Numbered from the stretch's first letter, positions 45,668 through 54,604 are shown. The stretch: DNA of 64,000 nt from Paenibacillus antarcticus (GCF_001637225.1 NZ_LVJI01000015.1:186001-250000); one strand, 5' to 3'. Program-made: numbers and translations. Notes: generated by a model from the letters alone, not told the origin.

Positions 45668-46939
45668 TCAAAATGAGATGCTACCACCCTTAAGATCCGA
45701 TACCTCGTATCCATCTAACCCGTACCATATGGCCGAGAAGGTATGAGGATCTATTGAGAATTCATCAGGTATGATGTGACCGTTCTTATCGAGCTTGTAC
45801 GTTAGATACTTCAGCTCACGCACAACGTCCACGCAATCAGATGAACAAATGATCTTTTTAAATCGCTTGACCTTCTTGGTGTTAGCTAACCTCGAACCTT
45901 GAAACTTCTTAGCGCCCTTCATACGAAATCCTTTTTGCTTAAAGTATTGGATTGTCTTAGGCTCAGCACTATCAGCAATGATCAACTCTTCGGATTGCCT
46001 GAACTCGTCTATCTCCACGGCTGTGTGGTCGTCAGTCATTTTGTTTTTGTAATACTGCCAGTAGATATAAAGTATCTTTTGTTTGTGATCCACAGCCATA
46101 CGGACAATAGCGTTATAAGAATCTTCAAAACCAAAGTCCATACCTACACGTTCGATCGGGTCTCTGATAGTTCCTATGGCTTCCATAACCCTCTCGCGCG
46201 GCCAGTCCTCGAACTGTGGTAATACTCGTATTCCGTTCACGCCAAAACGACCTTTCCGCGCTATACGGTGAAGGTCTGGGTCGTAATCTTCCATTTCATC
46301 TAGCTGCTTAATGTAGCTTTCAGGCAAAAATAAATTATCATCCGCTGTTGAGTGATGATAATAGGTGTCGTTCGTTATGACTGTACGTTTTTCATATAGT
46401 TCATTATCATCTAATACAATTCTTCTGTTCTGGTCATCCTTGAAGAAGTGCTTGAACGACCAATTATCTTCACCTACAGGATTTGTTGACAGTAACATAT
46501 GAAGGTCTAGAGTTGGATGCCGTAAACGCCCTAACAACTCCTTGAACCCTGCATACTTAACCTCTGAACACTCTTCAATCCATACAATAGATACATTGTT
46601 GATTGATTTGAGCTTTGCCGGCTTATCCATACCTTTGAATATGATCTTACTACCATTAGGAAAGCGCAGTTGCATAGGTGATGTCATACACTTGATTTTG
46701 TGATCTAACTCTAAATCAATTACGATCTCTTCTAATAAGGAGAATGTTGAGTCCCTATGAGTGTCATATACCTCACGAACAACCAAGGCTGTGCGCTTCT
46801 CACTTAATAGCTTGAGAATGAGTTTTAATGCAACGTGATAGCTCTTAGACGACCCATAACCACCAACAAGGAACTGAAACTTTGTTGACCAATCGAATAA
46901 GAAATCTTCAAAATGTGGGTTTACCTCTTTTTCAATCAT
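45668..46939 (-). CDS. xtmB: Terminase large subunit (PBSX type)
   Basis: 423 residues. The ATPase P-loop is [10 protein letters not shown] (near 27-36), Walker B is [11 protein letters not shown] (near 113-123), and the C-terminal nuclease shows acidic residues in GMDFGFEDS (near 268) and [10 protein letters not shown] (near 322). It powers DNA packaging and cuts the concatemer. It overlaps the small-subunit gene by one base. Confidence 0.93.
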   Translation of the reverse strand: MIEKEVNPHFEDFLFDWSTKFQFLVGGYGSSKSYHVALKLILKLLSEKRTALVVREVYDTHRDSTFSLLEEIVIDLELDHKIKCMTSPMQLRFPNGSKIIFKGMDKPAKLKSINNVSIVWIEECSEVKYAGFKELLGRLRHPTLDLHMLLSTNPVGEDNWSFKHFFKDDQNRRIVLDDNELYEKRTVITNDTYYHHSTADDNLFLPESYIKQLDEMEDYDPDLHRIARKGRFGVNGIRVLPQFEDWPRERVMEAIGTIRDPIERVGMDFGFEDSYNAIVRMAVDHKQKILYIYWQYYKNKMTDDHTAVEIDEFRQSEELIIADSAEPKTIQYFKQKGFRMKGAKKFQGSRLANTKKVKRFKKIICSSDCVDVVRELKYLTYKLDKNGHIIPDEFSIDPHTFSAIWYGLDGYEVSDLKGGSISF

Positions 46940-47682
46940 TAGGTATCACCCTTACGCCTTATCATGATCTCAATCGGCTTATCATCATCCTTGTTCAACT
47001 TCTGCTCAATGATAGATACCTCGCCTTTTAACTTGCTTATCTTAAGCTGTTGCTCTTCGTCTGCATGACCTTGACGACACATATCTTCATACTGCTTAAT
47101 CATGCTTTGAAGAGTACTCATGGCCCTACTCTGGGCCGTTAAGAACGTTGCATGACGATCCCAAGAGAACTGGAACTCATACTCTTCCTCGGTAACTACT
47201 TGCTCCATTTGTGGCTTATCATCACCTATATCATGGACCTCATATTTACGCTTCTTAATTTCCTTAATCATCTCGTCTTTATTCTGGACGAACATGATCT
47301 GTTGGGCCCTCAGTATGGCAGCATATTGAATCGTTATCTGATCCCACATCATATCTAATGGGGAACGTGTCTCGATCTCTTCCATGATCTCTAATGTGTC
47401 ATCTGGTAGAAACTTGCGGAAGAAGCCATGAGTGACAGCATTATCGTTCTTCTTGGGCGCCGCACCACCGCTGTTCCCTTTGGCATTTTGATTACTAGGA
47501 GGTGCGCCTCCTTTGTTTGTGTGCATACCATTTGGTTTGTGTGCACCCTTTTGGCGTTCCCATGCATAACGTTGTTTCCAACTCTTTACTGTATTAATGG
47601 ATACGCCATATTTATCTGCAATCTCTTTATATTTAAGACCATCGACGTAATCTTTCTCGGCTAAAACGTGATTATCAGCCAC
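46939..47682 (-). CDS. xtmA: Terminase small subunit
   Basis: 247 residues. An N-terminal helix-turn-helix ([21 protein letters not shown]) binds the packaging site, followed by a Gly/Asn-rich linker ([20 protein letters not shown]) and a helical oligomerisation/C-terminal region. I put the start at GTG 47682 because the frame upstream runs into the terminator at 47746-47769; the exact start codon is uncertain. Confidence 0.85.
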   Translation of the reverse strand: MADNHVLAEKDYVDGLKYKEIADKYGVSINTVKSWKQRYAWERQKGAHKPNGMHTNKGGAPPSNQNAKGNSGGAAPKKNDNAVTHGFFRKFLPDDTLEIMEEIETRSPLDMMWDQITIQYAAILRAQQIMFVQNKDEMIKEIKKRKYEVHDIGDDKPQMEQVVTEEEYEFQFSWDRHATFLTAQSRAMSTLQSMIKQYEDMCRQGHADEEQQLKISKLKGEVSIIEQKLNKDDDKPIEIMIRRKGDT

Positions 47683-47745
47683 TACATTATCACCACCCCC
47701 GACGTTGTGTTTGTTTTGTAACTTTATAGCTATGAAGGCAAAAGA

Positions 47746-47769
47746 AAAAGCACCGGTTAGGGTGCTTTT
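47746..47769 (-). terminator. Terminator upstream of the terminase genes
   Basis: A perfect AAAAGCACC/GGTGCTTTT stem (9 bp, 6-nt loop). It ends transcription of the short gene at 47781 and suggests that the structural operon starts from its own promoter right after it. Confidence 0.8.
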
Positions 47770-47780
47770 CATCGTTAATT

Positions 47781-47915
47781 TTAAACGTTAACTTTAAATT
47801 CATTTTGTGTTTTTGTGAATTCAATAACCGAAAACCTGAATACGGCTTCTTCCATGTCTTTCTCAAGAATTTTTTTCAATTCCTCATAGGATTTCTCCAT
47901 CAAATCTTCTTTCAT
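47781..47915 (-). CDS. Small acidic protein
   Basis: 44 residues ([20 protein letters not shown] ... [17 protein letters not shown]), helix then strand. AGGAGG lies nine bases before the ATG at 47915; a second ATG three codons earlier is possible. It forms a pair with the membrane protein gene at 47930, ending in the terminator at 47746-47769. Confidence 0.55.
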   Translation of the reverse strand: MKEDLMEKSYEELKKILEKDMEEAVFRFSVIEFTKTQNEFKVNV

Positions 47916-47929
47916 TTCACACATCCTCC

Positions 47930-48574
47930 TCAAAGTCCAATTGGTGGAGAACTTTTATAATCATTTCCGTATTGCTTTATCTTATGCTCAGTCTCTAATT
48001 TTTGCAAATTCAATTTATCAACTTCTATTCTTTTGGACCACTTTATGTATAGTGACACCAGGTTTTTAAATGGTCCTCTTCCCTTTAACCTAAGAAATGA
48101 TATAAAAATGTACTCCCTTTCAACAAAATTGCAAAAGACCCTCGACAACGGTACATACAATAACTCTTCATTAGTAATTCTGCAATCTATAACCGCACTA
48201 AAAAATTCTAGCCGATTCAGAATAGGTAGGATTTCAAATCTTTGTTTCACAATTAACTCAGCATACAATTCTTTAGTCAAATCATCTTCACTAATATGAA
48301 AATTAGCATTAACCAAATGCTTAAAATCAGCAGGGTTTTCTATCTCTTTGGACACCTTTTGAAAAAACTCTGAAGTTAATGGTATAATTTCCTTTTCAAA
48401 ATACGCTAAATACTCCATACTTTTTTCTGCTGCACTTCTTTGATTTCTATCATCAATATCTTTTTTTAGCATACGAAGCTGAACTAGACCTAAAAAAACT
48501 CCTAGCACTAATACAATCCCTGATAGTTTATATAGAGCGTCAAGAATTTCCTTCGTTGCATCCCACCAATTCAT
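47930..48574 (-). CDS. Membrane-anchored protein, DUF4760-like (cargo)
   Basis: 214 residues: a single N-terminal membrane helix (LSGIVLVLGVFLGLVQLRML) and a cytosolic helical domain with LNRLEFFSAVIDCRITNEEL near 120-140, a pattern resembling DUF4760 proteins. It lies between early and late genes as an independent unit with its own leader and terminator, and is A+T-richer than the head genes. Exclusion of other phages is possible but unproven. Confidence 0.65.
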   Translation of the reverse strand: MNWWDATKEILDALYKLSGIVLVLGVFLGLVQLRMLKKDIDDRNQRSAAEKSMEYLAYFEKEIIPLTSEFFQKVSKEIENPADFKHLVNANFHISEDDLTKELYAELIVKQRFEILPILNRLEFFSAVIDCRITNEELLYVPLSRVFCNFVEREYIFISFLRLKGRGPFKNLVSLYIKWSKRIEVDKLNLQKLETEHKIKQYGNDYKSSPPIGL

Positions 48575-48644
48575 TTAATCCCCCCCTATTGTCATATTTC
48601 GACATCCAGAAGGATTTACCTCTTTCGCACCATTCACTTTGTAA

Positions 48645-48683
48645 GACCTCTACAGGATTCGAACCTGTATACACCAAAAGGTC
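48645..48683 (-). other. tRNA-like T-arm fragment
   Basis: On the minus strand a perfect T arm (ACAGG TTCGAAT CCTGT) continues into AGAGGTC, which can pair with GACCTTT 15 bases before the T arm. No D arm or anticodon arm is present, so it is a truncated tRNA or a tRNA-like hairpin, not a working tRNA. Confidence 0.55.
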
Positions 48684-48800
48684 ATAATATAAATAGAGTA
48701 GTCTTAACCCTAGTCCCCCGCACAGCACCCTTGACGATCCACGTCTACGGTCATATAATGACCTACAGCACAGCCGAGTCCTGCCAAGGTAAGGGTTAGC

Positions 48801-48831
48801 AGGGACACCCGAGCGTTAGCTCTATGTCCCT
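48801..48831. other. Strong stem-loop in the early-late intergenic gap
   Basis: AGGGACA (48801-48807) pairs with TGTCCCT (48825-48831), with an inner GAGC/GCTC stem (48811-48814 and 48819-48822). The gap 48730-48880 has no gene. It may be a terminator of the early operon or part of a packaging or RNA structure. Confidence 0.5.
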
Positions 48832-48880
48832 ACTTTAATAGTGTTCAGCCTTCAAATTATCGTCATGATACCGTCATATT

Positions 48881-49258
48881 TTAGATGATCCCAGCAACTT
48901 TCAAAGTGTTCGTTATAGTTATGAGTCCCTTTTCAATTCTTCGGTCAATCGTGCTTTCGGACATCTTACCTTGGAACCTCATAACGGTGTATTTTCTTCT
49001 ACTAACCTTAAAGTAACGATGTTGTATAATGTCCTTTACTTCTTCATCAATAATAGAACTAACCGCTATGTTAATGGTTTCCACCTTATCTTTATAGCTC
49101 GCATACAATAGTTTCTGGGATGGTGAGAGCTCGCCTATACGATCCATTGCTTTCAAAGCGGCCATCATTTCAGGGTATTCTATTAGAAATTGAATCGCTA
49201 ACTCAATGTCTGACTCTGTCGCCTTCGGGAATAGTTCCAATTGTTCCATCGCCCCCAT
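48881..49258 (-). CDS. Late transcription regulator, ArpU/sigma-like
   Basis: 125 residues. The helices IIDEEVKDIIQHRYF and then RKYTVMRFQGKMSESTIDRR resemble region 4 of sigma factors and ArpU-type phage late regulators. It is the last early gene before the terminase operon, the standard place for a late activator. GGGGTG six bases upstream supports the ATG at 49258. Confidence 0.72.
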   Translation of the reverse strand: MGAMEQLELFPKATESDIELAIQFLIEYPEMMAALKAMDRIGELSPSQKLLYASYKDKVETINIAVSSIIDEEVKDIIQHRYFKVSRRKYTVMRFQGKMSESTIDRRIEKGLITITNTLKVAGII

Positions 49259-49262
49259 ATAT

Positions 49263-49469
49263 TCACCCCATTAAATCGAATATGCTCATTTGACCTTCCT
49301 TGTCCACGTCTCCTGCATCTTGTATCAGTCCTTGGTCTATCATCCATTGTGGAGCGTTGTATAGGTCTTTTTCCCATACTGGTTCTCCTGATCGGCTGTA
49401 TGCCGGGTTCTTTGCCGCTGCCTTGTCCGTCCATACCCAAAATGTCTTAGCTGTTACAGTATCACTCAT
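49263..49469 (-). CDS. Small phage protein with C-terminal beta-clamp motif
   Basis: 68 residues; Trp-rich start (TFWVWTDKAAAK), then a short linker and the extreme C-terminus GQMSIFDLMG. QMSIFDL fits the bacterial sliding-clamp binding consensus, so the protein may bind DnaN. It overlaps its upstream neighbour by four bases. Function otherwise unknown. Confidence 0.6.
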   Translation of the reverse strand: MSDTVTAKTFWVWTDKAAAKNPAYSRSGEPVWEKDLYNAPQWMIDQGLIQDAGDVDKEGQMSIFDLMG

Positions 49470-49714
49470 GCTCTAGCCCCCGCGGTATTGGCTTCTTGAT
49501 ACCCGTGTACCTTTTTACCACAGATCGGACAGAACTTAGGTGGGATTTCCTTATTTATCGCCGTTTTGGAAAGCCGAGTACCCTTTTTATCATCAAAAGT
49601 ATAGGGTCTGATTGTGATGTTAATATTCACACTTGTTTGAACCTCTGCATCCCTTCGGTTTTGGCGACTACTCTTGGAATGTTGACTGGCTAGTTCTTGT
49701 AGGCATTTACACAT
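49466..49714 (-). CDS. Small phage protein with zinc-knuckle motif
   Basis: 82 residues, basic, with CKC near the N-terminus and CPICGKKVHGY near 62-72, a zinc-knuckle-like pair. Part of a run of overlapping early genes. No family recognised. Confidence 0.6.
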   Translation of the reverse strand: MCKCLQELASQHSKSSRQNRRDAEVQTSVNINITIRPYTFDDKKGTRLSKTAINKEIPPKFCPICGKKVHGYQEANTAGARA

Positions 49715-50060
49715 TACCGTTCTCCTCCCTATCTAAGGGATAAAGGGCTGTATATTTTGCATGTAGTGACCAATACGCTTCCTTCCATTCTTTATGCAAT
49801 GCTTCTGCACTCTCTGCCCTCACCCTCAACTCAGCTATCACATTAGACTGAGTAAGATACTTTTGCTCTGCTGCGTTGTATTTACAGATCCAGTATGCGG
49901 ATTTTTCTTTTTCGACTGACACTTCACCTTTCCAATAGCAAGCTTCATTCGCTTCTTGTTTGTATTGTTGGAGCCAGTATTCAGCGATTTGAACAGATCC
50001 GTTCGTTTCATGAAGATTATCGAGATATTCCATATCCTTCTGCCAGTCTCTATTCTCCAT
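49707..50060 (-). CDS. Hypothetical phage protein
   Basis: 117 residues, helical, with many aromatic residues (YWLQQYKQEANEACYW). Overlaps the next gene by eight bases. GAGGTAAC lies a few bases before the ATG. Function unknown. Confidence 0.6.
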   Translation of the reverse strand: MENRDWQKDMEYLDNLHETNGSVQIAEYWLQQYKQEANEACYWKGEVSVEKEKSAYWICKYNAAEQKYLTQSNVIAELRVRAESAEALHKEWKEAYWSLHAKYTALYPLDREENGNV

Positions 50061-50141
50061 TAGGGGTTACCTCCCAGTTGATTTTAGTGATGAAACAAAT
50101 TTCTAATTTCTGCGTACTTATATAAAAAGGGGTTGAATTAA

Positions 50142-50345
50142 ATGCTCATATTTGCTGGAATTTTAATTATAGCGATTGGTATATTGAATATCTTGAATCC
50201 TAACTTCGCTTGGCATCTAAGAGAAGGTTGGAAAGTAGATGGTGATTCAGAGCCAAGCGATACTTATTTAACTCTTACAAAAATTACTGGGGTATTATTA
50301 ATAGTCGCAGGCATCTTCATTTTTATCGTAGAAATATTAACATAA
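50142..50345 (+). CDS. Small two-helix membrane protein (DUF6199-like)
   Basis: 67 residues: membrane helices at 2-20 and 48-66 flank a short loop (NPNFAWHLREGWKVDGDSEPSD) whose NPxxxWxLxEGWKxxxxxEPSD pattern I associate with DUF6199. It is on the opposite strand to the surrounding early genes, so it is a separately controlled insert. AAAGGGG is the RBS. Confidence 0.65.
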   Translation: MLIFAGILIIAIGILNILNPNFAWHLREGWKVDGDSEPSDTYLTLTKITGVLLIVAGIFIFIVEILT

Positions 50346-50476
50346 CACTCTCTCATGTCTCTTCTTCTTCTCAGAAATATTTATTGGAATAATTTAGGTT
50401 GATTTTGACAAATATCTGATCATATCGTTTGAATCAACGGAATGATGTGGAGAGAGAGGTTACTACCTCTGTCCCC

Positions 50477-50908
50477 TTAATTTCTTTCAATACATTTGTA
50501 TGCCTCTTCTCTAATTTTATCGTGCTGCTCAAATTGCTCCTGTAGATCGGTTCTGACTCTAGCTGTATACTTCCGTTTACCTTGAATTTTGCTTATATCT
50601 TGTACTGTTTGGTGAAGACGGCTTAACTCTCCCGCCATTCCTTTATGACGGTTCAGATAGTCATACAGTGTTTGTAACCGTTCAATTTCATCCTTAACCT
50701 TGCGCCGATGGCGACGGTTTATCTGTAACTAGCGAACTAGCTCATAGCCACCCAAATCGTCCACTTCTAGAAATTCCAATGCATGAGTCAAGTCGAGATA
50801 TTCATCATTGAAATAGCAAAGTTCCTTCGTATGCTGATCGTAAATATTCCTAATTCCCTTGAAAGAATCTAGCATTTGCAAAGAAGCATCATATGCTGTA
50901 ATTTCCAT
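50477..50908 (-). pseudogene. Early phage gene interrupted by one in-frame amber codon
   Basis: GAGGTTG seven bases before the ATG at 50906-50908 opens a frame of 143 codons broken only by TAG at codon 60 (50729-50731). Translation before (FLEVDDLGGYELVR) and after (LQINRRHRRKVKDEIERLQT) is continuous in one frame and protein-like throughout, including KYTARVRTDLQEQFE near the end. A CAG-to-TAG change is the simplest explanation; read-through is possible. Homologous early proteins of Paenibacillus phages have this length. Confidence 0.7.
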
Positions 50909-50909
50909 C

Positions 50910-51269
50910 TTACCAACCTCTTTTACTCTCTTTCAGACGTTGACAAAGAGTTTCATATTTTCTTAATGCTGCTGAGTAATGCGGATGTGTAGGTCCGATC
51001 AAATCTATATATTCCGCACCTTTAATAATTCGGGCTTGCAATTGTTCTTGATGATAGTTTGCAAGTCTTATAAATAATTGCTGATAATAATCATAAATCT
51101 CATCGGACGTTTCAGCATTACAGCGTTCGGATCGAAACTTCCGGTATGTTAACTCGTCCATTTTCTTTGATTCGTACGCCAGTTCAATTTGTCGAATGAA
51201 CACCTCTTCGTAACGGATCATGATTCTGGTGTTATCTTCCGCTGTTAGACTGTGTGTTATTTTGGTCAT
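50910..51269 (-). CDS. Hypothetical phage protein
   Basis: 119 residues, helical and charged (MIRYEEVFIRQIELAYESKK ... YDYYQQLFIRLANYHQEQL). It ends one base before the next gene starts. No family recognised; early operon member. Confidence 0.62.
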   Translation of the reverse strand: MTKITHSLTAEDNTRIMIRYEEVFIRQIELAYESKKMDELTYRKFRSERCNAETSDEIYDYYQQLFIRLANYHQEQLQARIIKGAEYIDLIGPTHPHYSAALRKYETLCQRLKESKRGW

Positions 51270-51307
51270 GTAATACCCCTTTGTTCCAGCAGGATATATA
51301 GTTTGGG

Positions 51308-52621
51308 TCAGTACTGATATCGTTCATAATCGCAAAACCTGCTAAAATTTTTGAGATATACCATTTCTACTAATCCCGTCCCTGTGTTACGCCCTTTTGC
51401 AACGATGATTTCAACAATGTTTTTCTTCTCCGTATCAGCGTTGTAATAGTCATCCCGATAGAGAAAGTCTATTTCGTCAGCATCCTGTTCAATGGATCCT
51501 GATTCACGTAAATCACTCATCATAGGACGCTTGTCCTGTCGCTGTTCTACACTCCGACTGAGCTGGGCTAGCGCTTCCACCGGACAGTCATTATCCCGTG
51601 CTATTTGTTTGAGTGAGCGACTTATATAGCTGATCTCCTGTTCACGACTTTGAAATTTCCTCCCAGGATTAATCAACTGAAGGTAATCTACTTGGATCAG
51701 CAAATCCTTATGAATCTTTTTCAGTTGTTTCACCTTGGAAGCTATCTCTTGAATTGTGATTCCTGGTGTATCGTCGATATATATAGGCAAGGTGCTTAGG
51801 ATTGAGCGAGCGCATGTATATTTGGGCCAATCATCAGGGCTTAAATGTCCTGTTCTCAGGATGGTTCCATCCAACATCCCGATATTGGCTACCAAGCGTT
51901 CTCCCAGTTTTATCGCTGGCATTTCAAGGCTGAATATAGCAACTGCACTTCCATGTTGAGCAGCCGACAAAGCGCCATTTAGCATAAAGGCCGTTTTACC
52001 CACAGAAGGGCGAGCTGCAACAATAATTAAATCTTGCTTCTGTCGTCCTCCTGTGAGCTTGTTTAGGTCTGACCCACATGTTGGTATTCCGCTAAGCCCT
52101 TTCGCCTCTGCACGGGCTTCCAGTTCGTCCTCATGATCATTCATAACCTTATGGATGCTTACCAAAGTTCGTTCTGACCTAATTTGTCCATTTAACGCTT
52201 CCGCATCAAGTTGCATACTCGCAATCACTTTACGAGGATCGTCTTCTGTTTCTAGCGCCTTCTGTTGTTCCTCCAAAGCTTTGCGCGTTTTCTGTTTAAG
52301 ACCATTCGATTCCAAGATAGAAACATAATGTGGCAAGTTCGCAATAGTGGGTACGGCTTTAGCAAGATCGGATAAATAACTTATCCCTCCGACATCTTCA
52401 AGTACTCCTTGATCTTTTAGTGCTGTGCTTAATGTGATTAGATCAATTGGCTTACCTGAGTCATGTAATTCACATACTGTCTCAAAGATGACTCGGTGTT
52501 CGGGCGAAAAGGCTTCAGGATACAATCTCTCGGTAATGATATCGCCTGTTTCAGAGCTTCGATCCAGTAGTAAACTACCAAGTACTGCTTGTTCTGCTTC
52601 AAGGTGATATTGATCACTCAT
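51308..52621 (-). CDS. Replicative DNA helicase (DnaB type)
   Basis: 437 residues. N-terminal DnaB domain (EAEQAVLGSLLL), RecA-like ATPase with Walker A ARPSVGKTAFM near 192-202, Walker B LIQVDYLQLI near 280-289, and a C-terminal DEIDFLYRDDYY segment. It unwinds the fork at the phage origin. The ATG at 52621 overlaps the end of the loader gene by eight bases and has AGGTGG upstream; a GTG four codons earlier is less likely. It replaces or supplements host DnaC/DnaB. Confidence 0.93.
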   Translation of the reverse strand: MSDQYHLEAEQAVLGSLLLDRSSETGDIITERLYPEAFSPEHRVIFETVCELHDSGKPIDLITLSTALKDQGVLEDVGGISYLSDLAKAVPTIANLPHYVSILESNGLKQKTRKALEEQQKALETEDDPRKVIASMQLDAEALNGQIRSERTLVSIHKVMNDHEDELEARAEAKGLSGIPTCGSDLNKLTGGRQKQDLIIVAARPSVGKTAFMLNGALSAAQHGSAVAIFSLEMPAIKLGERLVANIGMLDGTILRTGHLSPDDWPKYTCARSILSTLPIYIDDTPGITIQEIASKVKQLKKIHKDLLIQVDYLQLINPGRKFQSREQEISYISRSLKQIARDNDCPVEALAQLSRSVEQRQDKRPMMSDLRESGSIEQDADEIDFLYRDDYYNADTEKKNIVEIIVAKGRNTGTGLVEMVYLKNFSRFCDYERYQY

Positions 52622-52928
52622 TTGCTTCACCACCTGGTAGGAGTGGCCGTCCTGCGTTCTTCTCCCATTGCCCCATCAAGAGGAATCGTTCTTGGGTTTC
52701 AAGCTTCATCCTCTCAGCGTCTGTCTCTAATGCGTTCCCACGGATCTCCGCAATGGTCGGCGAATATTTAATAGTCTTTATATGATGTTCTAGATTGTAA
52801 ATCGCATGACCAAATGGGATATCAGAGAGCATGTTTGTCCAAAGGGTAATTGCTTCCTCACTTAGTTGAACCATTGGGTAAGCTGTGCTGATCAGAGAAA
52901 GTACCTTGAGTGTTTCCTCCTTGTTCAT
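52614..52928 (-). CDS. Helicase loader/inhibitor (SPP1 G39P-like)
   Basis: 104 residues: EETLKVLSLISTAYP then YSPTIAEIRG near 54-63, the G39P family pattern. In SPP1, gp39 binds the helicase and the origin-bound initiator and delivers the helicase. Here it sits between initiator and helicase genes, overlapping both, which supports the same job. Confidence 0.82.
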   Translation of the reverse strand: MNKEETLKVLSLISTAYPMVQLSEEAITLWTNMLSDIPFGHAIYNLEHHIKTIKYSPTIAEIRGNALETDAERMKLETQERFLLMGQWEKNAGRPLLPGGEANE

Positions 52929-53931
52929 TGCGTATCGCCTCCATCCGCTTTTGCAGTAGTAATTTATTATTTTCAGAACGAGTGAGATTACGATTTAAGG
53001 GACTGGATGGATTACTTGGAGAATAGTCACGCTTTTCTTCATAATCCATATACCGCTCTTTTTTAGCATTTAGAAAAGTAGCTGCGTGAAGAATGTACTC
53101 ATCTTCCTTAGCAGACGCTTTACAAAAGGCCGCGTAATTTTCAGTACACCGAATCAAAAGCTCGGGATCAACCTTGTTCTTTAATAACCCTTCCCACACT
53201 CCCAAAGCGTCTTTCTTTCTCAATTTACGAGGGTAGATAGACCAGAAGGTTTCGAAATCAAAAACACACATATCTTTACTGTCTTTAATTACTTCTTTTT
53301 TTAAACCTTTTTTAGCGAGCCTGTAACCCTTGCCCCGTAAGGGTTTAAGAGGTGTCAAAGTTCCCGTTTCAGTAACTCGAAGTTCCCGTTTCAGTAACTT
53401 TTCCCCTTCCATAGTTACTGTTTTGGTAACTTTAACTTTTTTGATAAGTTCCTGTTTTGGTAACTTTTCATTATCTAAGAAGTTCCCATTTTGGTAACTT
53501 TCCGTTTGTGGTTTTTCATAGTCAGATTCGTCAGATTCAGAGTCTATTTTCCTATCTTTTTTTGATTCTATAAGGTTAAGGTGAATGAGTTCATTGAACC
53601 GTTCTTGTTCCCAACCCCGAACGGGCGTTATCGCCCATAAGTCATAGTTTTTGTTTAACTTAAATTCACCTTTTTGCTGACCTGTAGTAATTACTTTGCA
53701 CTGTTCTAAGAATTTTAGTTCCACGCCTACATGACCCTTTCCACCTAGTCCGCACAAAGTAAAGTCCTGCTGCTTCGGGATAAAGGCAACCTTTCGGTTA
53801 CATCCGTATGACAAGCGAATAATTAGCATTAGAATATCTTTTTGCCGCTTGGTGAAGTCACGGCGGATGATCTCATCCCAAATTTCATTCGCTATACCGA
53901 CATACCCGTTTTTCTTTTGAGGACTGACCAT
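52858..53931 (-). CDS. Phage replication initiator (replication protein O-like, DnaD-type tail)
   Basis: 357 residues. Residues 8-110 form the winged-helix Rep_O N-terminal domain (YVGIANEIWDEIIRRDFTKR, QKDILMLIIRLSYGCNRKVA). The middle (about 140-215) is low-complexity Lys/Glu/Thr sequence encoded by the iterons at 53358-53499. The C-terminal part holds FETFWSIYPRKLRKKDA-like and AATFLNAKKERYMDYEE helices. It is expected to bind the iterons and recruit the loader-helicase complex. Confidence 0.88.
   Translation of the reverse strand: MVSPQKKNGYVGIANEIWDEIIRRDFTKRQKDILMLIIRLSYGCNRKVAFIPKQQDFTLCGLGGKGHVGVELKFLEQCKVITTGQQKGEFKLNKNYDLWAITPVRGWEQERFNELIHLNLIESKKDRKIDSESDESDYEKPQTESYQNGNFLDNEKLPKQELIKKVKVTKTVTMEGEKLLKRELRVTETGTLTPLKPLRGKGYRLAKKGLKKEVIKDSKDMCVFDFETFWSIYPRKLRKKDALGVWEGLLKNKVDPELLIRCTENYAAFCKASAKEDEYILHAATFLNAKKERYMDYEEKRDYSPSNPSSPLNRNLTRSENNKLLLQKRMEAIRNEQGGNTQGTFSDQHSLPNGSTK
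53358..53499. repeat. Five iterons inside the initiator gene: predicted replication origin
   Basis: Five copies of a 20-bp repeat with consensus AAGTTCCYRTTTYRGTAACT start at 53358, 53380, 53412, 53446 and 53480 (spacings 22, 32, 34, 34 bp). Each is an imperfect dyad. They lie in the middle of the initiator coding sequence, as the origin iterons do in the lambda O gene. Confidence 0.8.
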
Positions 53932-53978
53932 CCGCTTTCAACTCCTAGATCCATTCTCCATATGAGTGATTTTCAAAA

Positions 53979-54293
53979 TTAACCCTTACCAAATGCTACC
54001 TCTAGAAGATTGCTTATGGCTTGCTCCTTATTTTCGCTATTTAGTAATCTCCAAATATATTGAGAGATAAAGTCTTTTAATTCTTCCATATCCACGTCTT
54101 TCAAGACAAACATTAATGCGCTTGTAAACTCTCCTGACATCACTGGATAAGCTCTCCAGTTAAAGGATAGATAATGGTACTTACCTTGATAATCAGAGTC
54201 CGCCTTCTTCTCTCTTGGTCTTAGAAAATCAACCAACTCGCTCACGTCTGTATCCATGTAATTACTTTGCATCGAGTTCTCAGCAACGCTCAT
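53979..54293 (-). CDS. Hypothetical phage protein
   Basis: 104 residues, acidic, with VSELVDFLRPREKKADSDYQ then DMEELKDFISQYIWRLLNSE. It overlaps its upstream neighbour by four bases. Early operon; function unknown. Confidence 0.6.
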   Translation of the reverse strand: MSVAENSMQSNYMDTDVSELVDFLRPREKKADSDYQGKYHYLSFNWRAYPVMSGEFTSALMFVLKDVDMEELKDFISQYIWRLLNSENKEQAISNLLEVAFGKG

Positions 54294-54604
54294 GAGGTTG
54301 CCTCCTTCTTGGTATCAGCAAGAATGTTTCGAACATACTCGGTGTATTCACATTGAGGTCCATTTAACTCAATAAACTTAGCCTGGTAACTCGATTGGCT
54401 TCTCAAATGCTCAAAGAAATCATCCTTCTTGACCTTCATATCTTTAAGTTCTTCTAAAGCTTTAGCAGCCTTATATTCTGCTTCCTCAGCCTTAGTTCGT
54501 TCTAATCTGATTGAAGTTTCCAAGTGAAATTTATATGCGAATAGGTACTTATTTTGTATAAAATAGCTTCTGATAGACAATACTTTTGATAAAAGATTTT
54601 TCAT
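54290..54604 (-). CDS. Hypothetical phage protein
   Basis: 104 residues, basic N-terminus and a central charged helix (RTKAEEAEYKAAKALEELKD). Start at 54604 chosen by AGGAG 10 bases upstream; the longer frame to 54682 has no RBS. Function unknown. Confidence 0.6.
   Translation of the reverse strand: MKNLLSKVLSIRSYFIQNKYLFAYKFHLETSIRLERTKAEEAEYKAAKALEELKDMKVKKDDFFEHLRSQSSYQAKFIELNGPQCEYTEYVRNILADTKKEATS

Noticed and set aside
48645..48720. Complete phage tRNA
   Set aside because: Only the T arm and part of the acceptor fold; D and anticodon arms are missing.
48540..48728. Open frame across the tRNA-like fragment
   Set aside because: Overlaps the leader of the DUF4760-like gene and structured non-coding sequence; no RBS and no protein-like pattern.
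53358..53499. CRISPR array
   Set aside because: Repeats are 20-bp iterons inside a coding gene with short uneven spacers and no cas genes.
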